Below, one piece after another: positions 56,501 through 63,242 of a stretch of 64,000 nt of DNA; within the stretch, counting starts at the first letter, position 1; each line of letters starts with the position of its first letter. The stretch spans positions 4,517,501 to 4,581,500 of the forward strand of contig NC_014041.1 of assembly GCF_000023465.1 (NCBI RefSeq), in the 5' to 3' direction. Under the pieces are notes generated by a model. That model was not told the origin of the DNA. It did no database searches and saw only the letters and a list, made by a program, of their open reading frames with translations. Source of the stretch: Zunongwangia profunda SM-A87. GTDB lineage: Bacteria; Bacteroidota; Bacteroidia; Flavobacteriales; Flavobacteriaceae. The translations under genes were made by a program, and so were the position numbers.

Positions 56501-57290
56501 CATTTTCAATATCTGCAACGGATTTTACATAGCCCAAACCACGAACCAGATATTCGGCCTGATTGATTTCCAATGTTTGTGCACCAATATCTTGGTTGCT
56601 CTGCTTAACGGCTTTGACAATGGCACTTAATCCAATATTGTATTGGCGCATTTTCTCCGGGTCCACATCTACTTGATATTCCTGAACATAACCGCCGATA
56701 GACGCTACTTCGGAAACACCACTTGCCGATGACAATCCGTATTTCACATAATAATCCTGTATACTACGCAGTTCCTGTAAATCCCAACCACCGGTTACAT
56801 TACCATCCTTGTCACGACCTTCTAGGGTGTACCAGAATATTTGTCCTAAACCTGTGGCATCAGGGCCCAAAGCTGGGTTAACGCCATCTGGCAGCAAGTT
56901 GGAAGGAAGCGAATTGAGTTTTTCGAGAATGCGACTACGTGACCAGTAAAACTCCACATCTTCTTCAAAAATGATATAGATACTGGAAAACCCAAACATA
57001 GAGGAACTACGAATAGTTTTCACGCCTGGAATACCTAGAAGCGAAGTTGTAAGTGGATACGTAATTTGGTCTTCAATATCCTGTGGCGAGCGCCCTTGCC
57101 ATTTGGTAAAAACAATTTGTTGGTTTTCACCAATATCGGGAATGGCATCCACAGCTACAGGGTCAGTAGGCAAAATACCGGTCTCCCAATTAAAAGGTGC
57201 GTTTACAACGCCCCAACCGACGAACAAAGCTAATAGTAAAACAGCTACTAATTTATTTTCTATTAGAAATTTGATGCTTTTATTCAGCAT
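53538..57290 (-). CDS. cusA: CusA/CzcA family heavy-metal RND efflux pump
   Basis: A pump of 1250 residues from the preferred start ATG 57290 (a frame from 57353 adds 21 residues). It has the twelve-helix RND plan: the first hydrophobic segment near residue 10, then PVAVDAIPDIGENQQIVFTKWQGRSPQDIEDQITYPL, GIAIAIGTMVDVGVILAENMIRHLED in the first helical bundle, and a second bundle with ATDDGVVMATYL. The methionine pathway residues of CusA appear in FMPSLNEGSFLLMPTSLP and LVMLQTGMRAPMG, which indicates Cu(I)/Ag(I) export. It is longer than E. coli CusA by about 200 residues, mostly in an extra hydrophobic insert (about 530-630). The HYC_CC_PP gene is 104 bases upstream. Confidence 0.93.
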   Translation of the reverse strand: MLNKSIKFLIENKLVAVLLLALFVGWGVVNAPFNWETGILPTDPVAVDAIPDIGENQQIVFTKWQGRSPQDIEDQITYPLTTSLLGIPGVKTIRSSSMFGFSSIYIIFEEDVEFYWSRSRILEKLNSLPSNLLPDGVNPALGPDATGLGQIFWYTLEGRDKDGNVTGGWDLQELRSIQDYYVKYGLSSASGVSEVASIGGYVQEYQVDVDPEKMRQYNIGLSAIVKAVKQSNQDIGAQTLEINQAEYLVRGLGYVKSVADIENAVVTSENFTSIRIKDIATVHLGPQTRRGILDKEGAEVVGGVVVARYGANPMEVINNVKEQIAELSSGLPTKVLADGRTSQVTIVPFYDRTQLIQETLHTLNEALTLEILITILVIIVMVFNLRASILISGLLPVAVLMVFIAMKLFDVDANIVALSGIAIAIGTMVDVGVILAENMIRHLEDEKLRFRESGIEYTTNEIIYNATAEVSGAILTAVLTTIISFIPVFTMIGAEGKLFRPLAFTKTMALTASLVIALFLIPPFAAFLFKKSTIREHAKYIINAVLIVLGITAIFYGYWLGIILIAYGIVAILSVRDIITAKRANLIHIVISCIAIVFLLAEYWRPLGFDRGIIMNLIFVAIICFGLLGAFSIFQKYYDTILRWALQNRLLFLIIPTTVLILGAIIMRNTGKEFMPSLNEGSFLLMPTSLPHAGVEENKRVLQQLDMAVASIPEIETVVGKSGRTESALDPAPLSMYENVIQYKSEYMRNKNGERQRYRVNDDGLFVLKNDKFIINPNNEIDDDANYEASQLKTNATHNDLIEDGSGEYYRNWRPEIDSPDDIWNEIVKVTKFPGVTSAPKLQPIETRLVMLQTGMRAPMGIKVKGPDLKTIEAFGLQLEDILKQAEGVKEQAVFADRIVGKPYLLIDIKRDQLARYGISIMDVQEVLQVAVGGMPLTQTVEGRERYGVRVRYPRELRANPEDLKDIYVPVEKGSPVPLSELVDIRYEQGPQVIKSEDTFLIGYVLFDKLDGFAEVDVVENAQALIQQKIDNGDLIVPQGINYRFTGTYENQLRAEKTLSVVVPLALLIIFLILYFQFRSVSTSLMVFTGIAVAFAGGFIMIWLYGQDWFFNFSFFGENMRDLFNMKTINLSVAVWVGFIALFGIATDDGVVMATYLTQTFDRENPNDKKGIRLATLEAAGKRIRPCLMTTVTTVLALLPVLTSTGKGSDIMIPMAIPIFGGMIIDITSYFLVPVLYSWKKEYQLKRANK

Positions 57291-57393
57291 AGAAATGATT
57301 ATTAAGTAATTATAAATCTTGTTTAAAAGTGACAAACAAGCAGAAATGTCCAAAACAAATTAATGCAGGACTACAGTTCTAATTACTTAAAAA

Positions 57394-57810
57394 TCAAATA
57401 AGGAAAGTCTGGTCTAAAACTTGAATATCCCTGACCAAGGGAGGAGGCGTATAATCTCTGTATGAATTTAAATCTTCTTGAGATTCGAAAAATAAGTGTA
57501 TATAGGTATGGATAAAAGCAGCAACAAATAGTTGTTGGTCTTTATCTAATTTGTCGAACGATGTTTTTAAAGTATCTTGCCCTTCAACAATCACTTGTTC
57601 ATCACTACAGCAATCTTTTTTAGAAATATCACACTCTGATGACTGCGATTGCTGTTGAACATCCATACCGCAAGTTTGAGCGTGACCAAATAATGAAGAG
57701 TCCACAAAAATATCTCCACAATAATGACTATCTACCGTAAATGATACGGTTGACAACAACACTAACAGTGCCATAGAGAATGTTGATATTTTAAAAAAGA
57801 TTTTCTTCAT
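57394..57810 (-). CDS. HYC_CC_PP family protein
   Basis: A 138-residue exported protein from the preferred start ATG 57810 (a frame from 57837 adds nine residues ahead of the signal peptide). The mature protein shows the family's naming motifs in order: HYCGD (residues about 29-33), CC (DCCSDE, about 66-71) and YTPPP (about 119-123). These proteins are small periplasmic or outer membrane-associated proteins of Bacteroidota, often beside CusA-type pumps as here; their function is not known. It probably heads the CusA-TolC-AraC transcript. Confidence 0.8.
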   Translation of the reverse strand: MKKIFFKISTFSMALLVLLSTVSFTVDSHYCGDIFVDSSLFGHAQTCGMDVQQQSQSSECDISKKDCCSDEQVIVEGQDTLKTSFDKLDKDQQLFVAAFIHTYIHLFFESQEDLNSYRDYTPPPLVRDIQVLDQTFLI

Positions 57811-57956
57811 TAATTTTACAAAAATACAAAATTTCAAGTAAATTTTCTTTATTTAACAAATAATTTTGATTTCATATGCAACATATTCTCCTAAATCTAT
57901 ATGAAAGATTATCTAATTTCTAGAAAAATGCCGAATACAAACCTGTTTTAAATTTA

Positions 57957-57979
57957 TTATTAAGAATTGTTCTAAATAA
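57957..57979. promoter_or_regulatory. Fur-like palindrome upstream of the DUF4856 promoter
   Basis: TTATTAAGAA and TTCTAAATAA are ten-base arms with one mismatch, separated by TTG. The palindrome lies directly upstream of the minus-33 element at 57981. A similar imperfect copy, TTATATTAAG-TCTAAATAA, overlaps the 5' leader at 58032-58050. A metal-dependent repressor is plausible. Confidence 0.5.
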
Positions 57980-57980
57980 G

Positions 57981-58011
57981 TTTGTTTTTTTAAATTTCAT
58001 TTCTATTTTTG
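57981..58011 (+). promoter_or_regulatory. Bacteroidota-type promoter of the DUF4856 gene
   Basis: TTTG at 57981-57984 and TATTTTTG at 58004-58011 are separated by 19 bases. This matches the TTTG-N19-21-TAnnTTTG consensus of the Bacteroidota primary sigma factor. The DUF4856 start codon is 44 bases further on. Confidence 0.7.
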
Positions 58012-58055
58012 TCGCTGAAATAATCACTTACTTATATTAAGTCTAAATAAATTTA

Positions 58056-59279
58056 ATGATGAAAAAAATGTTTTTTACCGCAATTATAGGAAGCCTTATT
58101 TTTGCTTCGTGTTCTTCTGATGATGAGCCGATTACTGAAACCTCAAACATTGAGGTGCCTTCAAACTACACCTTCGAAAGAGATGGACAATCCACAGTGG
58201 ATTTTAGTGGCCAGACCACCCGAATTTTAATGGCTGAAGAAATCCTTAATTCCTTTACAGATTTCGAAAACACGACTGTGATATCCTTGCAGGCAATGTA
58301 TGCACATCAGGAAGGGGACCTAGATTTTTCAGACGCTGCCTTAAATGCGTCAGATAAAAACGTACGCAGTAAAACGGCTGCGTCCCAAGATTATTTTAGC
58401 GCAAACACCACAGAAGCGGCAGCTATAAGAAACCTATTCGATAGCTATATTTCCGGTCAGGTCAATGAGGTATTCCCTAACAAGGATGTCCTAGCAGTCG
58501 CTGGCAGTGCCGGTCAACTTGCCGATGGGACAAAAACCCGGTATGTTAACGCTAAAGGACTTGTGTACAACCAAATGTTTGCAAAAAGCCTTATTGGGGC
58601 GCTGATGGCAGATCAGATGCTTAACAACTATCTCAGCATAGCTGTTCTTGATGCTGATAATAAAGTTGCGGACAACGACAATGGGATTACAGAGGATGGA
58701 GAGACCTTTACCACGATGGAACATAATTGGGACGAGGCCTATGGATACCTCTACGGAACATCCGTTGATGCAGCCAACCCGAATGTAACCATTGGGGGCG
58801 ATGATAGTTTTTTGAATGATTATTTGGGCACAGTAAACGCAGACCCGGATTTTTCTACCATTGCTGCCGATATTTTTGATGCATTCAAATTGGGTCGTGC
58901 CGCGATAGTGGCAAAAGATTATACAGTACGGGATACCCAGGCTGCCATTATACGTCAAAAAATATCCGAGGTAATTGCCATACGTGCGGTATACTATTTA
59001 CAACAAGGAAAAAATTTGCTTGCAAACGGTGATTTTGGCGCCGCATTCCAAAACCTTTCTGAGGGTTATGGGTTTGTTTTTAGCTTGCGTTTTACTAGAA
59101 ACCAGAGTACAGATACTTCCTTCTTTAGCACAAGCGAAGTTGATGGTTTTACATCTGCTCTCTTGGCGGATGGACTCAATGGTTTTTGGGACCTTGAACC
59201 TTCAACACTGGACAGTATTACTGAAGCTATTGCCGCTAAATTTGACTTCACGGTCGAGCAAGCTGCCAGCGCAAATTAA
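58056..59279 (+). CDS. DUF4856 (imelysin-like) lipoprotein
   Basis: A 407-residue lipoprotein (lipobox FASC, cysteine near residue 19). The DUF4856 pattern includes YTFERDGQSTVDFSGQTTRILMAEEIL, and the GxHxxE-like MEHNWDEAYGYLYG motif characteristic of imelysin-related domains. Such proteins occur as the first gene of imelysin loci in Bacteroidota and are associated with iron or copper uptake at the outer membrane. It is on the plus strand, opposite to the copper cargo. The gene is complete and has a strong promoter and a palindrome upstream, but the following imelysin gene is truncated. Confidence 0.9.
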   Translation: MMKKMFFTAIIGSLIFASCSSDDEPITETSNIEVPSNYTFERDGQSTVDFSGQTTRILMAEEILNSFTDFENTTVISLQAMYAHQEGDLDFSDAALNASDKNVRSKTAASQDYFSANTTEAAAIRNLFDSYISGQVNEVFPNKDVLAVAGSAGQLADGTKTRYVNAKGLVYNQMFAKSLIGALMADQMLNNYLSIAVLDADNKVADNDNGITEDGETFTTMEHNWDEAYGYLYGTSVDAANPNVTIGGDDSFLNDYLGTVNADPDFSTIAADIFDAFKLGRAAIVAKDYTVRDTQAAIIRQKISEVIAIRAVYYLQQGKNLLANGDFGAAFQNLSEGYGFVFSLRFTRNQSTDTSFFSTSEVDGFTSALLADGLNGFWDLEPSTLDSITEAIAAKFDFTVEQAASAN

Positions 59280-59299
59280 ATAAAAATTGAATTAGCCAC

Positions 59300-59336
59300 A
59301 TCAACCGATTTACCGCCGATGGAAAAATCGGTTGAT
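59300..59336 (+). promoter_or_regulatory. intergenic hairpin between DUF4856 and imelysin
   Basis: A perfect 12-base stem ATCAACCGATTT/AAATCGGTTGAT with a 13-base loop, followed by TTTAAAAAA. It lies 21 bases past the DUF4856 stop and 16 bases before the imelysin start at 59352. It could attenuate or stabilise the transcript; the T-run is interrupted, so it is not a clear terminator. Confidence 0.5.
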
Positions 59337-59351
59337 TTAAAAAAAATAGTT

Positions 59352-60026
59352 ATGAAACACTGGAAACTTTGGAGTTTTATTAGTATCGGACTGCTGATTG
59401 TAGCGTGTTCAAAAGATAATGGGAACGAAAACTTGCCACCGGCTAACAATAATTTTGATCGTGGCGCAATGCTTTTAAATTGGGCAGATAATATCATTGT
59501 CCCTGCATATACTTCTTTTAAAACAGAGGCCGAAAACCTGAACAATGCCGCAACGGTCTATTCAAATGAGCCTACAGAGGCAAGCCTACAGAGTTTGCGC
59601 GCCTCGTGGACAGCGGCCTACATTTCCTTTCAAAAGGTCTCTATGTTCGAAATAGGCAAGGCCGAAGAGTTACGGTACAGAAACCGACTGAATATTTATC
59701 CATCAAACACCCAAAAAATTGAAGATTTTGTAGCCACCGGTTCTTACGATCTGGCCTTGCCATCTACAATGGATGTACAGGGTTTCCCTGCTATAGATTA
59801 TCTGATCAACGGTCTTGGAGCAACAGATACCGAAATTGTAAGTTTCTATACTACCAACGGCAATGCCCTGGGATATAAAAATTATCTCGGCACCCTTACG
59901 GAAACTATCCTGCAATTGACCACAACACTCTCGGTCTTTCCACTTCCGGCAGAACCTATTATGGATGCACCTCGTTTGATGTTATCCAGTTTAAAATTTC
60001 CTTTCGTGGTGGCAAAATTGACTTGA
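59352..60026 (+). pseudogene. imelysin family lipoprotein, truncated
   Basis: From ATG 59352 (a frame from 59319 begins inside a hairpin and is rejected) the protein has a lipobox (LLIVACS) and the N-terminal half of an imelysin: AMLLNWADNIIVPAYTSFKTEAENLNNAATVY, SLRASWTAAYISFQKVSMFEIG, GFPAIDYLINGLG and YKNYLGTLTETILQL. After about residue 193 (position about 59930) the frame runs into sequence that is the reverse strand of a coupling-protein gene, giving a meaningless tail of about 30 residues. Imelysins are about 350-400 residues, so the C-terminal half is lost. Its product is probably inactive. Confidence 0.85.
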
Positions 60027-60283
60027 TATTTGGCATTTCCACTTTTAGGCTCGTCCGTTTTATGTAAGAATACATACATTACTATATTAATTAATGTCAG
60101 AGGACAAACCAAATAAAGTGCTATTTGAAACAATGGTAATTGTTCATTTAAATAATACACAAAAGCACCAATCAATAGAAAATTGACGACAAATGCATAT
60201 CTGCTTATCCGAAATATTCCATAAAAAACACTACTGGCCAAACCAATAATAAAAAGTACCGTTACGAGATTGTCCATTTGCAT
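59882..60283 (-). pseudogene. conjugative coupling protein (TraG/VirD4-like), N-terminal fragment
   Basis: A minus-strand fragment of 120 or so recognisable residues. It starts MQMDNLVTVLFIIGLASSVFYGIF with two membrane helices and reaches the Walker A region IKRGASIIGSAGSGKTESVV. Then, near 59925, the frame changes to unrelated sequence (the imelysin antisense) and stops at 59882. TraG/MobC coupling proteins are over 600 residues with Walker B and other motifs that are absent here, so it cannot couple DNA to a secretion channel. The adjacent relaxase begins upstream at 61324 and ends ten bases before this gene. Confidence 0.82.
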
Positions 60284-60292
60284 AGTTTTAGA

Positions 60293-61324
60293 TTAGATTC
60301 CGATGGAACTCGATTTAATGGCCACTTCCGCACCACGTCGTAGCCTATTAAAAATTTTCATTGCCAATTGTGCTTGCGTGACCGGAATACTCGGCATTAT
60401 TGGAATATTACTTTCACGCATTAATTTGAACGCAATCGCTTTTTCATTGGTGGGCAGTTTCATTAGTGAAGCAAAATAGATTTTCGGATTCTTGTTGAAA
60501 TCCTTTCTTGCTTTATAAGTTTCAGCAAAGTTCCTTTGATAGCCAAAAGACTTGTCAAAAGTCTTTTCCGCTTTCTCAAAAAACCCATCCCTATCAAATC
60601 CCCGTTTTACCGTTTTACCATTTAATTCAACATCAGAAGCTTTGTATTTACTTCCTGGGGACAAAGAGAATTTATTGGAAGCATCCTTACGGCTCACAAT
60701 AATATGGATATGACTTTGGTTTCCTGCTTTTGGCATTCCTTGTACGATTCGTTTTCCGTTCTGTTGGTGTGGGGCTTCTCTTTCGAGTTTCCCTATTTCT
60801 TTTTCCAATTTTTTCACATTCCCTTCTGCTCGTCCATCTTGCACATTTCGGATTTCAGTTTTTAGTTGAAGTATTTTTGTGGCATACGGTTGGTTTTCTT
60901 TTATCTGAAAGTCCGTTCCTTTAAAGGCTCTTTGGTGTTCAATTTTAGCATAGTATTTTATATCATCGATTGTAATGGGTCGCCCATTGATTTCGCGATT
61001 AAATGAAGCCACATAATCCTTCATAGTCTCACGGGTGTATTTTTGCAAATCCTCACTATGGTTCTGCAACCGTTTCAGTTCGTATTTAGATGGGCTTACG
61101 GTAATGGAATAAAACCGTGGTTCGTGCTTTTCGAGTTTTGCCGTATTGCCATCAATTTCCTTGACCACTTCCTCTGCTGAAATCTCGTCGCCGTATTGGT
61201 TAAAAAAATGTTCCATATCCTGCTGTTCCAGTCCTTGGTTTTCCTTCTCCAGATAACCCACAAAATCAGCCGAACTTTTAGAATAATTGCTTCCCATTTT
61301 TTGAGGTGTTATTGTTATGTACAT
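60293..61324 (-). CDS. MobB family relaxase (DUF5712 type)
   Basis: A 343-residue protein with the Bacteroidota MobB pattern: TPQKMGSNYSKSSADFVGYLEKENQGLE at the N-terminus, EPRFYSITVSPSKYE, a central coiled coil (about residues 165-195), and NQSHIHIIVSRKDASNKFSLSPGSKYKASDVELNG with the HIHIIVSR histidine motif of the relaxase active centre. It nicks DNA at oriT and initiates transfer. The C-terminal part looks complete. It lies between BfmA-like and the truncated TraG. It may still be mobilisable with a helper element. Confidence 0.9.
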   Translation of the reverse strand: MYITITPQKMGSNYSKSSADFVGYLEKENQGLEQQDMEHFFNQYGDEISAEEVVKEIDGNTAKLEKHEPRFYSITVSPSKYELKRLQNHSEDLQKYTRETMKDYVASFNREINGRPITIDDIKYYAKIEHQRAFKGTDFQIKENQPYATKILQLKTEIRNVQDGRAEGNVKKLEKEIGKLEREAPHQQNGKRIVQGMPKAGNQSHIHIIVSRKDASNKFSLSPGSKYKASDVELNGKTVKRGFDRDGFFEKAEKTFDKSFGYQRNFAETYKARKDFNKNPKIYFASLMKLPTNEKAIAFKLMRESNIPIMPSIPVTQAQLAMKIFNRLRRGAEVAIKSSSIGI

Positions 61325-61335
61325 AGCTTAAAATT

Positions 61336-61716
61336 TTAGAGGTCGTTATTAAGATTTTGCTTTTCGCGAAAGCGTACTTTCTTTTTTTCTTCGGCATATT
61401 TCTTTTCCACTATCAAAGGTTTTTTGCTTGGCTGTTCTGTCTCAAAAAGGGATTGAATCATTGCAACTGTAGGCTTGGTTTGGGTCTTTTCAACATCCCT
61501 CATTATAGCGATTACTGCATTGATTCTTTTCAGTAACTTGGCTTCGATGGTTCGTCCTGTCGGACCTAATTTTTCTTTTGGAGATATCTCATTGTAGAAG
61601 AAAAAATCAAGAATGGCTTCCATCGTTTCCGTATGTGTCTTGAAGTGCTTTTTTGAAAATTCCTGAAAACGTTTGGCAGTTTTCCTTTTGAACCTGATGG
61701 TGATGAATGAATCCAT
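61336..61716 (-). CDS. BfmA/BtgA family mobilisation accessory protein
   Basis: A 126-residue basic protein with a ribbon-helix-helix-like N-terminus (SFITIRFKRKTAKRFQEFSKKHFKTHTETMEAILDFFF) and a C-terminal charged tail (PSKKPLIVEKKYAEEKKKVRFREK), matching the BfmA/BtgA group that binds oriT DNA and helps the relaxase. It lies 11 bases upstream of the MobB gene on the same strand. A palindromic repeat core (TTTCGCGAAAGCG) occurs in its C-terminal coding region at 61362-61374. The candidate oriT lies upstream of it. Confidence 0.85.
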   Translation of the reverse strand: MDSFITIRFKRKTAKRFQEFSKKHFKTHTETMEAILDFFFYNEISPKEKLGPTGRTIEAKLLKRINAVIAIMRDVEKTQTKPTVAMIQSLFETEQPSKKPLIVEKKYAEEKKKVRFREKQNLNNDL

Positions 61717-61859
61717 TTTCTTTCGCTTTTTTTTGTGTTTGACGTAAATCCATCCCTGTTTACAGACTGTGTGGGGGCATTTGACGCAAATCGAAGAAAT
61801 TTATATAATCCATTAATTTTCAAGTATTTTAAAATCAATGGATTATACGCTAAAAGGAA

Positions 61860-62000
61860 TATGTAACGTGGCTCTGCCCGTTACCCTCTTGCTATTCCTT
61901 TTCGTCACGCCAAAGCGTGACAAAAATTTCATACAATCTGGCTAAAAAGCCAATTGCCTTTTAGGAATCCGAAAATTCCTATATGTAAATTATAGATGGA
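61860..62000. other. candidate oriT region with inverted repeats
   Basis: The 440-base gap upstream of the BfmA-like gene contains three hairpins: TCACGC/GCGTGA (61905-61920), GGCT/AGCC (61940-61951) and the perfect seven-base TAGGAAT/ATTCCTA (61962-61981). Transfer origins of Bacteroidota mobilisable elements commonly lie just upstream of the mob genes and contain such repeats. No nic site could be identified. The rest of the gap shows no gene. Confidence 0.4.
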
Positions 62001-62109
62001 TATAGCTATCAGCGAAAGTTAAAAATGGGATAACTATATTAATTTATGTGTGCTGAATTTCAGCGAAATAAAGATACGCTTTTTTCTCGACTTGAAATTA
62101 ATTGCATAC

Positions 62110-62138
62110 AAAAACACCTCCAAAAATTTAGAGGTGCT
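62110..62138 (-). terminator. terminator after the 65-residue gene
   Basis: On the minus strand CACCTC pairs with GAGGTG, followed by TTTTTG. It lies about 20 bases past the stop codon of the 65-residue gene. Confidence 0.65.
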
Positions 62139-62158
62139 TGACTATAAAATTTAGAAAA

Positions 62159-62356
62159 TTAGATGTTAAATACAAACGTATAGGAATATAAATTTCGCAA
62201 TGCTTCTTCCTCTATCATCGTTTCAAAACAGGTGTAATTTTCTCTTACGTATTTGCGAATATCGTCGCCAAATTTTCGTTCCACATCCTTTTTGGAATCT
62301 TCCAAAAGACGGTTTTGAGCCTCCTCGCTCAAGTCTGTAAAATTTAGATAAACCAT
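62159..62356 (-). CDS. hypothetical protein, 65 residues
   Basis: A small acidic soluble protein, beginning MVYLNFTDLSEEAQNRLLEDSKKDVERKFGDDI and ending LRNLYSYTFVFNI. I recognise no family. It is 11 bases downstream of the DUF6876 gene on the same strand and ends at a terminator. Its place among mobilisation and ssb genes makes it a likely part of the element's maintenance module. Confidence 0.55.
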   Translation of the reverse strand: MVYLNFTDLSEEAQNRLLEDSKKDVERKFGDDIRKYVRENYTCFETMIEEEALRNLYSYTFVFNI

Positions 62357-62367
62357 AGCTTTAAATT

Positions 62368-62748
62368 TTAGTATTCGCTTGGTAACATCAACGTATCATT
62401 TACAAAAAATAACCGCAGTTCATCGAGCGGAAAATCAGTTACCCGATAACCGTGTTTTTCCAAAATATTGTTGTTGCCATCGCTGTATATTATCTCTGCT
62501 TCATAGCCTGTAAAATCCTGCTTATCTTCGGGCAATCTTTTGAAGTCTATGGTTACAAATTCGCTTCGGTTCATTAGACTTTTTGCAATTACGGAAGTGT
62601 CCGTAATGAGCCAAAAACAATCTGCTACATTGGCAAGATATTTTAGTCCGTCTGTAAAACGTGTTCTTAATAATGGGATTTGGTAGAACATTTCCGTTCC
62701 GTGAAAATGTTGCAATCCTTCTTTGATTTCGTTAACTTGTGCTTTCAT
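62368..62748 (-). CDS. DUF6876 family protein
   Basis: A 126-residue soluble protein with the pattern LQHFHGTEMFYQIPLLRTRFTDGLKYLANVADCFWLITDTSVIAKSL and YTDGNN-like YSDGNNNILEKHGYRVTDFPLDELRLFFVNDTLMLPSEY. This family is typical of Bacteroidota conjugative elements and its function is unknown. It lies in a run with the small 65-residue gene downstream and an ssb gene upstream. Confidence 0.8.
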   Translation of the reverse strand: MKAQVNEIKEGLQHFHGTEMFYQIPLLRTRFTDGLKYLANVADCFWLITDTSVIAKSLMNRSEFVTIDFKRLPEDKQDFTGYEAEIIYSDGNNNILEKHGYRVTDFPLDELRLFFVNDTLMLPSEY

Positions 62749-62777
62749 TGTTATCTATTTTTATTAGTGGATAATTA

Positions 62778-62818
62778 AAAAGAGGGCGCAATTTTCGACG
62801 AGAACGTCCTCTTTAATT
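62778..62818 (-). terminator. terminator after the distal ssb gene
   Basis: On the minus strand AAAGAGGACG pairs with CGCCCTCTTT, followed by TTAATT. It begins at the ssb stop codon. Its loop and flanks resemble the hairpin after the second ssb gene, which suggests both were duplicated together with the gene. Confidence 0.6.
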
Positions 62819-63169
62819 TTTATGGTTACTTACCATTTTAGACCCGAGCAAAAGAATTTCCCTTGCTACAACTTCGGTATAGTATCGTTTTTCGCCTTCC
62901 TTGGTTTCATAAGAGCGTTGTGCCAATTTGCCTTCAATAGCAATTTGTTTTCCTACTACTGCATATTTTTCAATAATTGTAGCGAGTTTTCCCCAAGCCA
63001 CAACACTATGCCAATGGGTTTCAGATTGTTTTTCGCCTTTTGCATCCTTGTAATTTTCATTTGTAGCCATTGAGAACTGCGCCACAATTTTTCCATTTTC
63101 AAGATTTGTAACCTGTGGGTCTTGCCCAATGTTCCCGATTAACTGAACGTGATTTTTAATAGTTTTCAT
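62813..63169 (-). CDS. ssb: single-stranded DNA-binding protein (copy A)
   Basis: A 118-residue OB-fold protein from ATG 63169 (a frame from 63208 adds 13 residues). The SSB pattern is present: HVQLIGNIGQDPQVTNLENGKIVAQFSMATNENYKDAKGEKQSETHWHSVVAWGKLATIIEKYAVVGKQIAIEGKL. The C-terminus ends LLGSKMVSNHKN with no acidic tip, unlike chromosomal SSB. It probably protects transferred single strands. A very similar gene lies 73 bases upstream. Confidence 0.93.
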   Translation of the reverse strand: MKTIKNHVQLIGNIGQDPQVTNLENGKIVAQFSMATNENYKDAKGEKQSETHWHSVVAWGKLATIIEKYAVVGKQIAIEGKLAQRSYETKEGEKRYYTEVVAREILLLGSKMVSNHKN

Positions 63170-63195
63170 AATAAAAGTTTTAAAGATTATTAATA

Positions 63196-63230
63196 AAAAA
63201 GGGCGCAACTTTCGAGAGGTACGCCCTCTA
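63196..63230 (-). terminator. terminator between the two ssb genes
   Basis: On the minus strand GAGGGCG pairs with CGCCCTTTTTT around a 16-base loop. Its sequence and loop (TCGAAAGTTG versus TCGAAAATTG) resemble the hairpin after copy A. Confidence 0.65.
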
Positions 63231-63242
63231 AAATTTCAATGA

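Noticed and set aside
59319..59351. Earlier start for imelysin
   Set aside because: That start lies in the right side of a hairpin; the frame from 59352 begins directly with a lipoprotein signal.
61566..61838. 90-codon minus-strand frame overlapping the BfmA-like gene
   Set aside because: It is a different frame of the same region without domain resemblance.
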